Shown here: one piece after another, positions 36,790-45,031 of the stretch
Numbering within the stretch: position 1 is the stretch's first letter
How the letters are laid out: each line of letters starts with the position of its first letter
NCBI GenBank assembly: GCA_964384825.1
Contig: CAYLMM010000006.1
Coordinates: 12,437 to 76,436 of the forward strand
From: CAYLMM01 sp964384825
GTDB lineage: Bacteria; Krumholzibacteriota; Krumholzibacteriia; LZORAL124-64-63
Direction of reading: 5' to 3'
Length of the DNA stretch: 64,000 bases
Position numbers and translations under genes: made by a program
Notes under the pieces: generated by a model
The model's input: only the letters and a program-made list of their open reading frames with translations
The model's database searches: none
What the model was told of the DNA's origin: nothing

Positions 36790-38121
36790 ATGATCCGCCC
36801 CGCCACATCCGGCGCCGCCGGCCGCCCCGAGGCTCCCGAGCGCCTGAATCTCCGCCGTCTGACCGCCTTCTGGGCGCCGTTGGCCGCCACCTGGCTGATG
36901 ATGTCGGTCGAGGGGCCTTTCCTGGCCGCGGTCATCGCGCGGTTGAGCGAGCCCAAGGAGAACCTGGCCGCCTACGGCGTCGCCTTCGCGCTGGCGATCA
37001 TCGTCGAGGCGCCGGTGATCATGATGCTCAGCGCCTCGACCGCCCTGGTCGAGGGCTCGGGCTCCTACCGCCGCCTGCGCAATTTCGCCAACGCCCTGAA
37101 CGGCGGCATCACCGCGTTCATGATCTTCTTCCTGCTGCCGCCGGTCTTCGACACCGTGGCCCTGGGGTGGATGAACCTGCCGCCGGAGGTCGCAGGCCTG
37201 GCGCACGCGGCGCTGCTGATCCTGCTGCCCTGGCCCGCCGCTATCGGTTACCGGCGCTTCTACCAGGGGCTGCTGATCCGCGGCGGCCGCACCCGCCGGG
37301 TGGCCTACGGTACGGTGGTGCGCCTATCGGCGATGGCGGTCACGGCGCTGGTCTGCTGGCGCTGGAGCGGAATGCCCGGCTCGGGCGTCGGCGCGGCGGC
37401 GCTTTCGGCCGGGGTCTGCGCCGAGGCGGTCGCCAGCCGGGTCATGGCTCGCGACATGGTGCGCGAGCTGAAGGCCGGGCCGGCCGGCGAGATCCCGTCA
37501 TACGGCTCGATCATCCGTTTCTACTGGCCGCTGGCGATGACCAGCACCATCGGCCTGACGGTCATGCCGATGACCACCTTCTTCATGGGCCAGGCCCGCA
37601 TGCCCTTGGAGTCGCTGGCGGTGCTGCCGGTGGTCAACTCGCTGAGCTTCATCTTCCGCAGCGTCGGTTTGAGTTTCCAGGAGGTGGCCATCGCCCAGCT
37701 CGGCCGCGACGAGCGCAACTTCCCGCTGCTGGTGCGGTTCGCCGCCGTGCTGGCCGCGGCGGCCTCGGGCGGTCTGGCGCTGATAGCGTTCACGCCGCTG
37801 TCGGGCCTGTGGTTCGAGGGGGTTTCTGGTTTGAGCCCCGAACTGGCGGCCTTCGCGTTGCTCCCGACGCGGATCGTGGCGATCCAGCCGGCCCTCTCCG
37901 TGTTGCTGTCGCTGCAGCGGGCGATCCTGGTCCACGCACGCCGCACCGGTCCGATCACCGCGGCGACGGTCGTGGAGGTGGCCGGCATCGCGACCTTCCT
38001 GTTGCTGGCGGTCAACGGCTGGGGCATGATCGGGGCCGTGGCCGCGGCCTGGGCGTTCCTGGTCGGGCGCTGCGGCGGGAACCTGCTGCTGCTGGGTCCG
38101 TGCGCGGCGGTGCGGCGCTGA
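36790..38121 (+). CDS. MATE/ANKH-like multi-pass membrane transporter
   Basis: A 443-residue protein with about 12 predicted membrane helices. The general layout is that of the MOP superfamily (MATE exporters and polysaccharide flippases). Blocks such as YRRFYQGLLIRGGRTRRVAYGT (about 155-176) and LSLQRAILVHARRTGP (about 375-390) resemble bacterial relatives of the ANKH (progressive ankylosis) protein more than Wzx. Substrate is unknown; human ANKH moves citrate, ATP or pyrophosphate out of cells. It lies alone on the plus strand after a terminator-like hairpin. A role as the missing flippase of the polysaccharide locus cannot be excluded, but it is 30 kb away. Confidence 0.72.
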   Translation: MIRPATSGAAGRPEAPERLNLRRLTAFWAPLAATWLMMSVEGPFLAAVIARLSEPKENLAAYGVAFALAIIVEAPVIMMLSASTALVEGSGSYRRLRNFANALNGGITAFMIFFLLPPVFDTVALGWMNLPPEVAGLAHAALLILLPWPAAIGYRRFYQGLLIRGGRTRRVAYGTVVRLSAMAVTALVCWRWSGMPGSGVGAAALSAGVCAEAVASRVMARDMVRELKAGPAGEIPSYGSIIRFYWPLAMTSTIGLTVMPMTTFFMGQARMPLESLAVLPVVNSLSFIFRSVGLSFQEVAIAQLGRDERNFPLLVRFAAVLAAAASGGLALIAFTPLSGLWFEGVSGLSPELAAFALLPTRIVAIQPALSVLLSLQRAILVHARRTGPITAATVVEVAGIATFLLLAVNGWGMIGAVAAAWAFLVGRCGGNLLLLGPCAAVRR

Positions 38122-38122
38122 T

Positions 38123-38153
38123 TTGCGCATCACGAGTCCGATTCGCTTATACT
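38123..38153 (+). promoter_or_regulatory. Candidate promoter for the DUF432-mscS pair
   Basis: TATACT (38148-38153) matches consensus at five of six positions. TTGCGC (38123-38128) is 19 bases upstream, a long spacing. The start would be near 38160, giving a leader of under 40 bases. Confidence 0.4.
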
Positions 38154-38196
38154 ATGCGCCGAACGGAAGAAGGCGGAGCACGCGGGAGCGGTGACG

Positions 38197-39018
38197 ATGG
38201 ACAAGGTCGGAAAAGGACACTGGTGGGGATCCTACGAAATCCCGGTCGCCATGGGCGGTCGCTGGCGCATCGGTCCGTCGGAATTCCTTGTTCGCCGCAC
38301 CGAGCGGGAGTGGCGTATCCTCCGGCCGGCGCAAGACGATCCGGAGTCCCTGGGGGTCGAAGTCGATGTTCCTGTCGAGGTCGATGAAGAGATTCCCGGC
38401 GCCGAGGTCGTCCGTTTCGGGTTCCGCGACACCAAGCCGAAGCTGACCCTGCGACCGTTGACCGCCGACCGCGCCGTGGTGGTCAATCCGCGGGATCCGT
38501 TCGAATTGCCGCCGCGGGAAGAGGCGACCCTCTACGTGGGGATCTCCCTGTGGGCCGGCCTGTTCACCGGCGGCGAGCACGGCAAGCAGCTGATCGAATT
38601 TCCCCTGCAGCGGCCTTCGGACACCTGGTTCGGTCCCTCGCCGCGGGAGGGGGAGCTCTGCTACGCCGGCCGGATCAAGGCTCATCTGCAGCTTCAAAGG
38701 CTGACCGGGGCGCCTCATCGCGCGGTGTCGGTGGTCAGGATCCGTAACCGGGCCTCCTCCGGCCTCTCCCTGCAGAAACTGCGGATCCCGATGCCGACCA
38801 TGTCCCTTTTCGCCGACGCCGATGGACGTCTGTGGACCGAGGCGGTCACCATGGAGAGGATGCAGGAGGGCGATCACGCGGTGTTGAAGCTGGGAAGGGG
38901 AGCACCGGAGCAGGCCGGGCCGGCGACTCCGGTCAGCGGACCGCGCGTCCACTCGGACAAGGGACTGCTTTTCCGGGCTTTCGGCTCGGTGTTGAAGGGA
39001 ATCGGTCGCAATGAGTGA
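38197..39018 (+). CDS. DUF432 family protein
   Basis: A 273-residue soluble protein that matches DUF432 in length and context. The pattern includes an N-terminal GHWWGSYEIP and central YVGISLWAGLFTGG and GELCYAGRIKA blocks. DUF432 proteins are of unknown function but are frequently encoded beside MscS-type channels, as here, where the stop overlaps the mscS start by 8 bases. The ATG at 38197 is chosen because GGAG lies 8 bases upstream; GTG 38191 is in frame but too near the site. No signal peptide or membrane span is seen, so it may act on the cytoplasmic side of the channel. Confidence 0.78.
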   Translation: MDKVGKGHWWGSYEIPVAMGGRWRIGPSEFLVRRTEREWRILRPAQDDPESLGVEVDVPVEVDEEIPGAEVVRFGFRDTKPKLTLRPLTADRAVVVNPRDPFELPPREEATLYVGISLWAGLFTGGEHGKQLIEFPLQRPSDTWFGPSPREGELCYAGRIKAHLQLQRLTGAPHRAVSVVRIRNRASSGLSLQKLRIPMPTMSLFADADGRLWTEAVTMERMQEGDHAVLKLGRGAPEQAGPATPVSGPRVHSDKGLLFRAFGSVLKGIGRNE

Positions 39019-39883
39019 ATGGCTCGATCTGGGATTGGAAGGGATGTTCACGGCCGATCGCGTCGCCCAGCTGGTCAAGGCTCTTCTGACGCTCGTCCTG
39101 GGACTGATGCTGGCGCGGCTGATCTCGACCGGGCTCTGGCGTTTGCTGAACCGGCGCCTTACGCCCCAGGGCGGGATGCTTCTGCGCCGCGCGGTGCAGT
39201 ACTCGCTGCTGTTCCTGATTCTGGCCTCGGTGCTGCATCAACTGGGCCTGCGCCTGGACGTGTTGCTGGGCGCCGCCGGCATCCTGACCGTGGCCATCGG
39301 CTTCGCCTCGCAGACCTCGGCGTCGAACCTGATCAGCGGCCTGTTCCTGATCGCCGAGCATCCGTTCGTGGTCGGCGACGTCATCCGGGTCGATCAGCTG
39401 ACCGGCGAGGTGCTCTCGATCGATCTGCTGTCGGTCAAGATCCGCACCTTCGACAACCTCTACGTGCGCGTCCCCAACGAGACGATCATCAAGACGCAGA
39501 TCACCAACCTGACCCATTTCCCGATCCGGCGCATCGACCTGCGCTTCGGGGTGGCCTACAAGGAGGATCTGCAGAAGGTGCGCGACATCCTGATGGACGT
39601 GGCCGACCGCAACCCGCTGTGCCTGGAGGAGCCGGGGCCGCTGTTCATCTTCGAGGGTTTCGGGGAATCGGCCCTGGAGTTCCAGTTCTCGGTCTGGGGC
39701 GCGCGGGAGAACTTCCTGGAGCTGCGCACCGGCATCCAGCTGGAGATCAAGGCCGCCCTCGACGCCGCCGGCGTCGAGATCCCCTTCCCGCACCGCACCC
39801 TCTATCCGGGATCGACGGGCGAGCCCTTCCCGGTGCGGGTCGTGTCCGATCCGGGCGCCGGGGGAGATCGGCCCCGGGACTAG
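39011..39883 (+). CDS. mscS: Small-conductance mechanosensitive channel (MscS family)
   Basis: A 290-residue channel that opens under membrane tension to release solutes during osmotic downshock. Three hydrophobic helices (about 18-40, 58-78, 82-116) lead into the pore-lining Gly/Ala pattern and the conserved GFASQTSASNLISGLFLIAEHPFxVGD block (about 97-122). The MscS beta-domain (about 123-180) and the C-terminal alpha/beta domain (to about 275) complete the usual layout, close to E. coli MscS length. It overlaps the DUF432 gene by 8 bases, indicating tight translational coupling. It converges on corA with a 4-base overlap. Confidence 0.95.
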   Translation: MSEWLDLGLEGMFTADRVAQLVKALLTLVLGLMLARLISTGLWRLLNRRLTPQGGMLLRRAVQYSLLFLILASVLHQLGLRLDVLLGAAGILTVAIGFASQTSASNLISGLFLIAEHPFVVGDVIRVDQLTGEVLSIDLLSVKIRTFDNLYVRVPNETIIKTQITNLTHFPIRRIDLRFGVAYKEDLQKVRDILMDVADRNPLCLEEPGPLFIFEGFGESALEFQFSVWGARENFLELRTGIQLEIKAALDAAGVEIPFPHRTLYPGSTGEPFPVRVVSDPGAGGDRPRD

Positions 39884-40983
39884 CGATCCCGCCGGCCGCG
39901 CCAGAGCCGGATCCATCCCTTGCGGGCGAACTGGACCAGCATTCCCAAGGCCATCAGCGCCATCGCGCCCAGGGCGATGGGGTATCCCCAGGGGCTTCCC
40001 AGCTCCGGCATGTTCCAGCGCGAGGCGGAGGTGTCGAAGTTCATCCCGTACAGTCCGGCCACGAACGACAGCGGGATGAAGATGGTGGCGATGATCGTCA
40101 GCACCTTCATCACCTCGTTCATCCGGTGGCCGGCCAGCGAGAGGTGCAGGTCCACCAGGCTGGAGCAGTGGTCGCGGTACGAATCGGCGAGTTCGAGCAG
40201 AAGCGTGGCGTGATCCTGGCAATCGCGCAGATAGGGCGCGGTCTCCGGCCGGATCAGATCCAGGTCCAGGCGCAGGAGAGCGGTCAGCATCTCGCGGATG
40301 GCCCGCAGGGCGCGGCGAATGGAGGCCAGCTCGTGCCCGATCGCGTGCAGCCGGGCGATCACTTCCGCGTCGGAGCTGTCGGTCACCGCGTCCTCCAGCT
40401 CTTCCAGCCGATCGCCGTAGGCGTCCAGGACGGGGAAATAGGAATCGACCGCCGCGTCGAGGATGGCGTAGCAGAGGTAGTCCGGACCCGCGTTGCGCAG
40501 CTTGGGTCGCCCCTCCCGCAGCCGGCGCAGGACGTGGGCGAGGCAGGGTTGGGGCCCGTCCTGGAAGGTGGCCAGGAAGTCCGGACCGAGAAAGAGACTC
40601 AGCTGGCGCGAGGGGCCGCCGGCGTCGTCGGGGGTGCGGGTCACGATGAAGAGCTGGTTGTCGTATTCCTCGACCTTGGGCCGCTGGCCGGTATTGACCA
40701 CGTCTTCCAGGGCCAGCCGGTGCATCCCCAGGCGGTCGCGCAGATCGGTCAGCACGCCGGCATCGCCCAGGCCGTCGACGGAGATCCACAGATGCCGGAA
40801 TTCCGCGCGCAGTTCCGCAATGCGTTCCGGGGCGCAATCGTTTTCCTCGTGAACTTCCCCGTCGCCGATGCCGTAGACATCGATGCGCGGCGGCTTCGAT
40901 TCGGGATCGATGATGATGGTTCCCGGCGGTTCCCCCGGAGTGATGGAGGATGTACGCTTCAGGTCGAATCGCGGCTTTCTCAT
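39880..40983 (-). CDS. corA: CorA-type magnesium/cobalt transporter
   Basis: A 367-residue pentameric divalent-cation channel subunit. A long cytoplasmic N-terminal domain (about 1-290) leads to two C-terminal membrane helices. The YGMNF signature at the end of the first helix has Gly-Met-Asn at 313-315, the selectivity filter for hydrated Mg2+. The tail is strongly basic (RKGWIRLWRGRR), as usual. The start at 40983 follows a G-rich site; the frame is open upstream but without similarity. It is a single gene with its 3' end overlapping mscS. Mg2+, Co2+ or Ni2+ transport is all possible for the family. Confidence 0.94.
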   Translation of the reverse strand: MRKPRFDLKRTSSITPGEPPGTIIIDPESKPPRIDVYGIGDGEVHEENDCAPERIAELRAEFRHLWISVDGLGDAGVLTDLRDRLGMHRLALEDVVNTGQRPKVEEYDNQLFIVTRTPDDAGGPSRQLSLFLGPDFLATFQDGPQPCLAHVLRRLREGRPKLRNAGPDYLCYAILDAAVDSYFPVLDAYGDRLEELEDAVTDSSDAEVIARLHAIGHELASIRRALRAIREMLTALLRLDLDLIRPETAPYLRDCQDHATLLLELADSYRDHCSSLVDLHLSLAGHRMNEVMKVLTIIATIFIPLSFVAGLYGMNFDTSASRWNMPELGSPWGYPIALGAMALMALGMLVQFARKGWIRLWRGRRDR

Positions 40984-41111
40984 GGTCCCCCCTTCGGACT
41001 GGAAGGCGATTATAATCCAACGGGCGAGATCGGGGCCATCATTCCTTCGACCGCCGCCGGCGCGTGGGATCGGCGCCGGGCACGCAGGCATTCTACGACA
41101 AGGAAATCCGG

Positions 41112-42082
41112 ATGAACGACGACCGCGGCATCAACCGCTCGGGCCTGATCCACCTGCTGGTGATCTACGTCGTATGGGGCAGCACCTACCTCGGCATCCG
41201 CCTGGCGGTGCGCGAGGGATCGGGATTTCCGCCGTTCACAATGGCGGCGCTGCGCGTCTTCGTGGCGGCGCTGATCCTGCTGATCTGGGCCCGGCTCTCC
41301 CGCGAGCGCCTGCGCCTGACCCGCGGGGAGTGGGTCGTGATGGCGGGCTCGGGCCTGCTGCTGTGGACCGGCGGCAACGGCCTGGTGACCTGGGGCGAGC
41401 AGCACGCCGACTCGGGCCTGGCCGCCCTGCTGGTGGCCTCGATGCCCATCTTCGCGGCCCTGATCGAGGCCGCGCTGGACAGGCGCAGGCCGTCGGTGTT
41501 GCTGATGGGTTCGTTGCTGCTCGGCCTGATCGGGGTGGCGGCGCTCTCGGCTCCGGTCCTGATGCAGGGCACCTCGGCCGAGACGTGGGCGGTGGCCGCC
41601 CTGCTGGCCGCGCCCCTTTCGTGGGCGGCCGGTTCGATCTGGGTGCAGCGCCGGCGGCCGGACCTGGGCCCGCTGACCGTCGCCGCGACCCAGCAGATCT
41701 GCGGCGGGGTCGGCTTTCTCATCCTGATCTTCCTGACCCGCGAACCCCGGCCGACTCCGACGCCGGAGGCCTGGGGCGCGTGGGCCCTGGATCGATGCGG
41801 ACGCGGCGCCCGTGGCTGAGGTGATTCNNNNNNNNNNGGGCCTACCTGATGCTCTTCGGTTCGGTCATCGCCTTTTCATCGTTCGTCCGCGCCCTGCGGA
41901 TGCTGCCGGTCAACGTGGTGATGACCTACGCCTACGCCAATCCCGTGATCGCGGTGCTGCTGGGATGGTGGATCCTGGGCGAGAAGGTCACCGGCTGGAC
42001 GGCCGTCGGCGCGGTCCTGGTCGTCGCCGGGGTGGCGGGCGTGTTCAGGGACCGGTATCACCCTCGCCGCAGAACCCTGTAA
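41112..42082 (+). CDS. EamA/DMT family transporter, split by an assembly gap
   Basis: A drug/metabolite-type transporter with two EamA halves. The first part (41112 to about 41786) reads IYVVWGSTYLGIRLAV, a classic DMT helix, and continues through seven hydrophobic segments. The last part (from about 41843) reads AYLMLFGSVIAFSSF and ends near 42080. Between them lie 41 odd bases with an in-frame stop (41817-41819) and ten Ns. Dropping 41787-41842 joins the pieces in frame to give 304 residues, the normal family size, so the gene is probably intact in the organism. AAGGA precedes the ATG. DMT members export amino acids or other metabolites; the substrate is unknown. Confidence 0.85.
41787..41842. 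other. Contig-join artefact with ten Ns
   Basis: Ns occupy 41828-41837. The five bases GGGCC occur both just before (41782-41786) and just after (41838-41842) the suspect segment. The 41 bases between 41787 and the Ns interrupt the EamA frame and show no similarity to the expected protein. Confidence 0.75.
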
Positions 42083-42254
42083 GCTGTTTTTCGAATAGCC
42101 CTTGCGTGTTTCGCGGGCCGCAAGGAGACGGCCCTGGCCCGGTCCTTGCGTTCCGGATGGAGTTTCCGGGGCGCCGCGGGTTGTCGGCGGCGTCCGCGAT
42201 ATGGTAGTTTGGCTGCGGGGTCGAGAGGGAATTCCAGTGACAGGAGGGTGGATC

Positions 42255-43211
42255 ATGGGTCGATACGGAATGGGCTTCTTCGTCCTGGTTCTGGCGGCCG
42301 CGGCGGTTTTCGCGACCGGGGCGGCCTTCGCCGGCGACGACATCACCGGCAACCTGGAAGATGTGGGCGCCGAGTACGCCAAGGCCTACGTCTCGCCGCT
42401 GGCCACCGCGATGGGCGTGAACATGAACAGCGGTCTGTTCACCACGGCCTCGATCCCCAAGACACGGTTGACCGTCTCGGTGGGGCTGCGGGTGATGGGC
42501 GGCAACATCTCCGAGGACGACCAGAACTTCCGCAAGGTCATCGAGACCACCCTGGACGAGAGCTGGGGCTTCGAGCCCGGCGATCTGGGCTACGGGCAGG
42601 ACGGCGTCATCGTGCTCGAGGGGCCGACCCTGTTCGGCGACGACGAGACCGACGGCACGGCGACCGCCTACGTCGGCGGCATTCCGATCGGCCAGGAGAC
42701 CACCATTCCCGGCGTGGTCGAGACCCGCTGGGTGCCTCTGGCGGCTCCCGAGGTCTCGGTCGGCGGCGTCATGGGGCTGCGCGCCACCTTCCGCTGGCTG
42801 CCGAGCATCGGACTCGGCGATCTCGGCGACTTGGATTATCTGGGCTACGGTCTGCAGTACGGCGTGAACAACATCGTGCCGACGCTGCCGGTCGACGTGA
42901 TGGTGGGCTTCTTCCACCAGGATCTGGATATCGGCGATTCGGTCGAGACCTCGTCCGACAGCTTCTTCATCGCCGCGAGCCGCAGCTTCGCGGTGGCGAC
43001 CGTCTACGGCGGCGTCGCGTTCGAGAGCTCGAGTCTCGACGTCAGCTACACCCGCACCGATGGCGGCGAGGAGATATCCTTCGATCTGGACGGCGAACAG
43101 GACGCCCGCTTCACCCTCGGGGCGACCCTGAACGTCGTGTCGAAGCTGAACGTCGAGCTCGGATTCGGCGAACTGACATCGGCCAGCGCCGCGCTGCTCT
43201 TCGGATTCTAG
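42255..43211 (+). CDS. DUF6588-like outer-membrane beta-barrel-type protein
   Basis: A 318-residue exported protein with a signal peptide (about 1-25, ending AFAGDD). The mature N-terminal part has the EYAKAYVSPLATAMGVNMNSGLF pattern typical of proteins annotated DUF6588 in FCB bacteria. The C-terminal two thirds alternate polar and hydrophobic residues with aromatic belts and end in GF, as outer-membrane barrel proteins do. Function is unknown. AGGAGG lies 7 bases upstream of the ATG. A strong terminator follows the stop. It forms a single-gene unit converging on a lipoprotein gene. Confidence 0.78.
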   Translation: MGRYGMGFFVLVLAAAAVFATGAAFAGDDITGNLEDVGAEYAKAYVSPLATAMGVNMNSGLFTTASIPKTRLTVSVGLRVMGGNISEDDQNFRKVIETTLDESWGFEPGDLGYGQDGVIVLEGPTLFGDDETDGTATAYVGGIPIGQETTIPGVVETRWVPLAAPEVSVGGVMGLRATFRWLPSIGLGDLGDLDYLGYGLQYGVNNIVPTLPVDVMVGFFHQDLDIGDSVETSSDSFFIAASRSFAVATVYGGVAFESSSLDVSYTRTDGGEEISFDLDGEQDARFTLGATLNVVSKLNVELGFGELTSASAALLFGF

Positions 43212-43240
43212 GATCCGCGCTTCGGGCGCCGACGGCAAAA

Positions 43241-43273
43241 GGCGGGACCGTTTGCGGTCCCGCCTTGCTTTTT
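43241..43273. terminator. Bidirectional intrinsic terminator
   Basis: A perfect 10-bp stem (GGCGGGACCG/CGGTCCCGCC) with a TTTG loop is followed on the plus strand by TTGCTTTTT, and on the minus strand by a run of four Ts. It serves the DUF6588-like gene and the convergent lipoprotein gene. Confidence 0.87.
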
Positions 43274-43307
43274 GCCCAGCGGATCGAGTTCGGGATTCCG
43301 GCCCCGA

Positions 43308-43985
43308 TCACCGCATGGCCACGACCTCGCCGGTGTTCAGGTTCAGTTCGAAGGGAAGGCCGTCGACGTCGATGGCGGCGTAGTCGCTGCCGTCGAAGGT
43401 CACGGTGATCACGTGCTCGTCATCGGTGTAGACGATGGTCCCGCCGGTCGGCGGTCCGGTCAGCACTACGGCCAGGTCGGTGACCGTGAAGGTCCGCTCG
43501 AACCCGCCGAACCAGACCGTGCCGCCGCCGTTGACCAGGGCGGTGGTCGGAGTCAGCGGGTCGGCGACCAGTTCCAGCGCCATCCGGATCAGGTCGTCCT
43601 CGCCGCCGACCAGCGGCTCGTCCGGGATGGTGAACAGCCAGGCCCAGTCGGGATCCTCGTCGTAGGCCACGATCTCGCCCAGGCGCTTGAACATGAGCAG
43701 GACCGTTCCCCTGACATCGCCGGTCAGGACGAGGGGGTAGGCTTCATCCTGCTTGGTCTCCGGGTTCGCCGGGTCGAGCTTGGCCGGCGAGAAGTCCAGG
43801 ATCTCGGGCGCCAGATTGACCATGGCGTAGGCCACCGTCCCGCCCTGGTTGGCCAGATCCTGCGTGGTGGCCGGGAACTCGTCCTGGGGCGCGACCCCGT
43901 CGCCGCCGCAGCCGGACACGACCATCAGGCCGCAGGCCACCGACAACATGAGCGCTCCCGCAAAGATCATCGATCGGCGCAGCAT
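43308..43985 (-). CDS. Putative lipoprotein of unknown function
   Basis: A 225-residue protein with a lipoprotein signal (lipobox VVSGC, Cys at about 26) followed by a short GGDGVAPQDE linker. The mature domain is rich in beta-strands, with two similar late segments (GGTVWFGGFERTFTVTDLAVVL and TIVYTDDEHVITVTFDGSDYAAI) that suggest a beta-sandwich or sheet. I do not recognise a family. The C-terminal part resembles small envelope proteins with internal strand repeats only in a general way. A well-formed promoter-like site lies about 50 bases upstream, and GGAGGGA precedes the ATG. It shares a bidirectional terminator with the DUF6588-like gene. Confidence 0.78.
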   Translation of the reverse strand: MLRRSMIFAGALMLSVACGLMVVSGCGGDGVAPQDEFPATTQDLANQGGTVAYAMVNLAPEILDFSPAKLDPANPETKQDEAYPLVLTGDVRGTVLLMFKRLGEIVAYDEDPDWAWLFTIPDEPLVGGEDDLIRMALELVADPLTPTTALVNGGGTVWFGGFERTFTVTDLAVVLTGPPTGGTIVYTDDEHVITVTFDGSDYAAIDVDGLPFELNLNTGEVVAMR

Positions 43986-44036
43986 GGTTTCCCTCCTCGA
44001 TCATCCCCCGTGGCGGAATCGTATTCGATAAGCTGG

Positions 44037-44065
44037 ATTCTACATCGCGAGAGGCCTTTTAGCAA
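44037..44065 (-). promoter_or_regulatory. Promoter for the lipoprotein gene
   Basis: Minus strand: TTGCTA (44065-44060), exactly 17 bases, then TAGAAT (44042-44037), matching consensus at four and five of six positions. The start would be near 44030, 45 bases before the ATG. Confidence 0.6.
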
Positions 44066-44189
44066 TTATCCAGCCACGGGCTCGGTCATGTCGACGGGGA
44101 GACGCGCGGATTCCGGTGAACGGCGGCGTGATGATCCTGATGACCCTGGTTCTGCCGACCTCGGCGGTGCGACGATTCCGCCCGAACAA

Positions 44190-44218
44190 GGGGGCGGCGT
44201 CCATGCGGCGCCGCCCCC
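44190..44218 (-). terminator. Hairpin after sdhB
   Basis: A perfect 10-bp stem (GGGGGCGGCG/CGCCGCCCCC) around a nine-base loop lies about 28 bases past the sdhB stop. Only a weak T-containing run (CTTGTT) follows on the minus strand. Confidence 0.55.
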
Positions 44219-44246
44219 ATCCCGTTCGCGACCGTGCCGGCCGCAT

Positions 44247-45020
44247 CTATTTGATGAACAGATCCTTCAAGGCCTGCGACGTGGTCTGGCGACCCAGCCG
44301 GGCGATGGCGTCGGTCAGCCGGATCTCCTTCGGACACACCTCGACGCAGTTCTGGGCGTTGCCGCAGTCGGTGATCCCGCCCGGCCCCATGATCGCGTGC
44401 AGGCGGTCCTCCTTGTCGAACCCGCCGGTCGGATGGTTGTTGAACAGGGCCACCTGGGCCAGCGGGGCCGGCCCGATGAAGTCCTTCTCGGGCTTCGGCG
44501 ATTTCCACGGCGCGGGCATCACCTGGGGGCACGCCTCCATGCAGCAGCCGCAGGTCATGCAGCGGGAGATGTCGTAGTTGTGCTCCCAGTCCTTCGGGCT
44601 GATCCTCGGGGCGTGCTCGTGGACGTCGTAGGAGCCGTCCAGCTCGACCCAGGCCTTGATCCGGCGCAGGGCGTCGAACATCGACTGGCGGTCGACCATC
44701 AGGTCGCGCACCACCGGGAACTTGGTCATCGGCTCAAGCTTGATCGGTTGCTCGAGCTGGTCGACCAGGGCCGAGCAGGCCTGCCGCACCCGGCCGTTGA
44801 TCAGCATCGTGCAGGCGCCGCAGACCTCCTCCATGCAGTTGGCCTCGTAGACCACCGGCGCCACCTTCTCGCCCTTGATGTTGACCGGATTCTCCCGCAG
44901 GGCCATCAGCACCGAGATGACGTTGTGCCGCGGCTTGTAGGGGATCTGGAACTCGTCCCAGTACGGTTCGGCGTCGGGGCCGTCCTGTCGCTTCACCTTG
45001 ATGTGGATGAACTCTTGCAT
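44247..45020 (-). CDS. sdhB: Succinate dehydrogenase/fumarate reductase iron-sulfur subunit
   Basis: A 257-residue subunit that carries electrons between the flavoprotein and the membrane cytochrome. The N-terminal ferredoxin-like domain has the [2Fe-2S] cysteines in CMEEVCGAC and the later QAC (about 62-82). The C-terminal part has CMTCGCCMEACPQ and CGNAQNCVEVCPKEI, which supply the [4Fe-4S] and [3Fe-4S] ligands. Sequence and gene order (C-A-B) match the B-type enzymes of Bacillus and many anaerobes rather than the proteobacterial sdhCDAB form. It starts 11 bases after the sdhA stop with a GGGGGGG site. It is the last gene of the operon. Confidence 0.96.
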   Translation of the reverse strand: MQEFIHIKVKRQDGPDAEPYWDEFQIPYKPRHNVISVLMALRENPVNIKGEKVAPVVYEANCMEEVCGACTMLINGRVRQACSALVDQLEQPIKLEPMTKFPVVRDLMVDRQSMFDALRRIKAWVELDGSYDVHEHAPRISPKDWEHNYDISRCMTCGCCMEACPQVMPAPWKSPKPEKDFIGPAPLAQVALFNNHPTGGFDKEDRLHAIMGPGGITDCGNAQNCVEVCPKEIRLTDAIARLGRQTTSQALKDLFIK

Positions 45021-45031
45021 CGCGCCCCCCC

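Noticed and set aside
41112..41819. Truncated EamA pseudogene
   Set aside because: The stop lies in the 41 bases before the Ns, and removing the artefact restores the frame, so a sequencing or assembly fault is more likely than decay.
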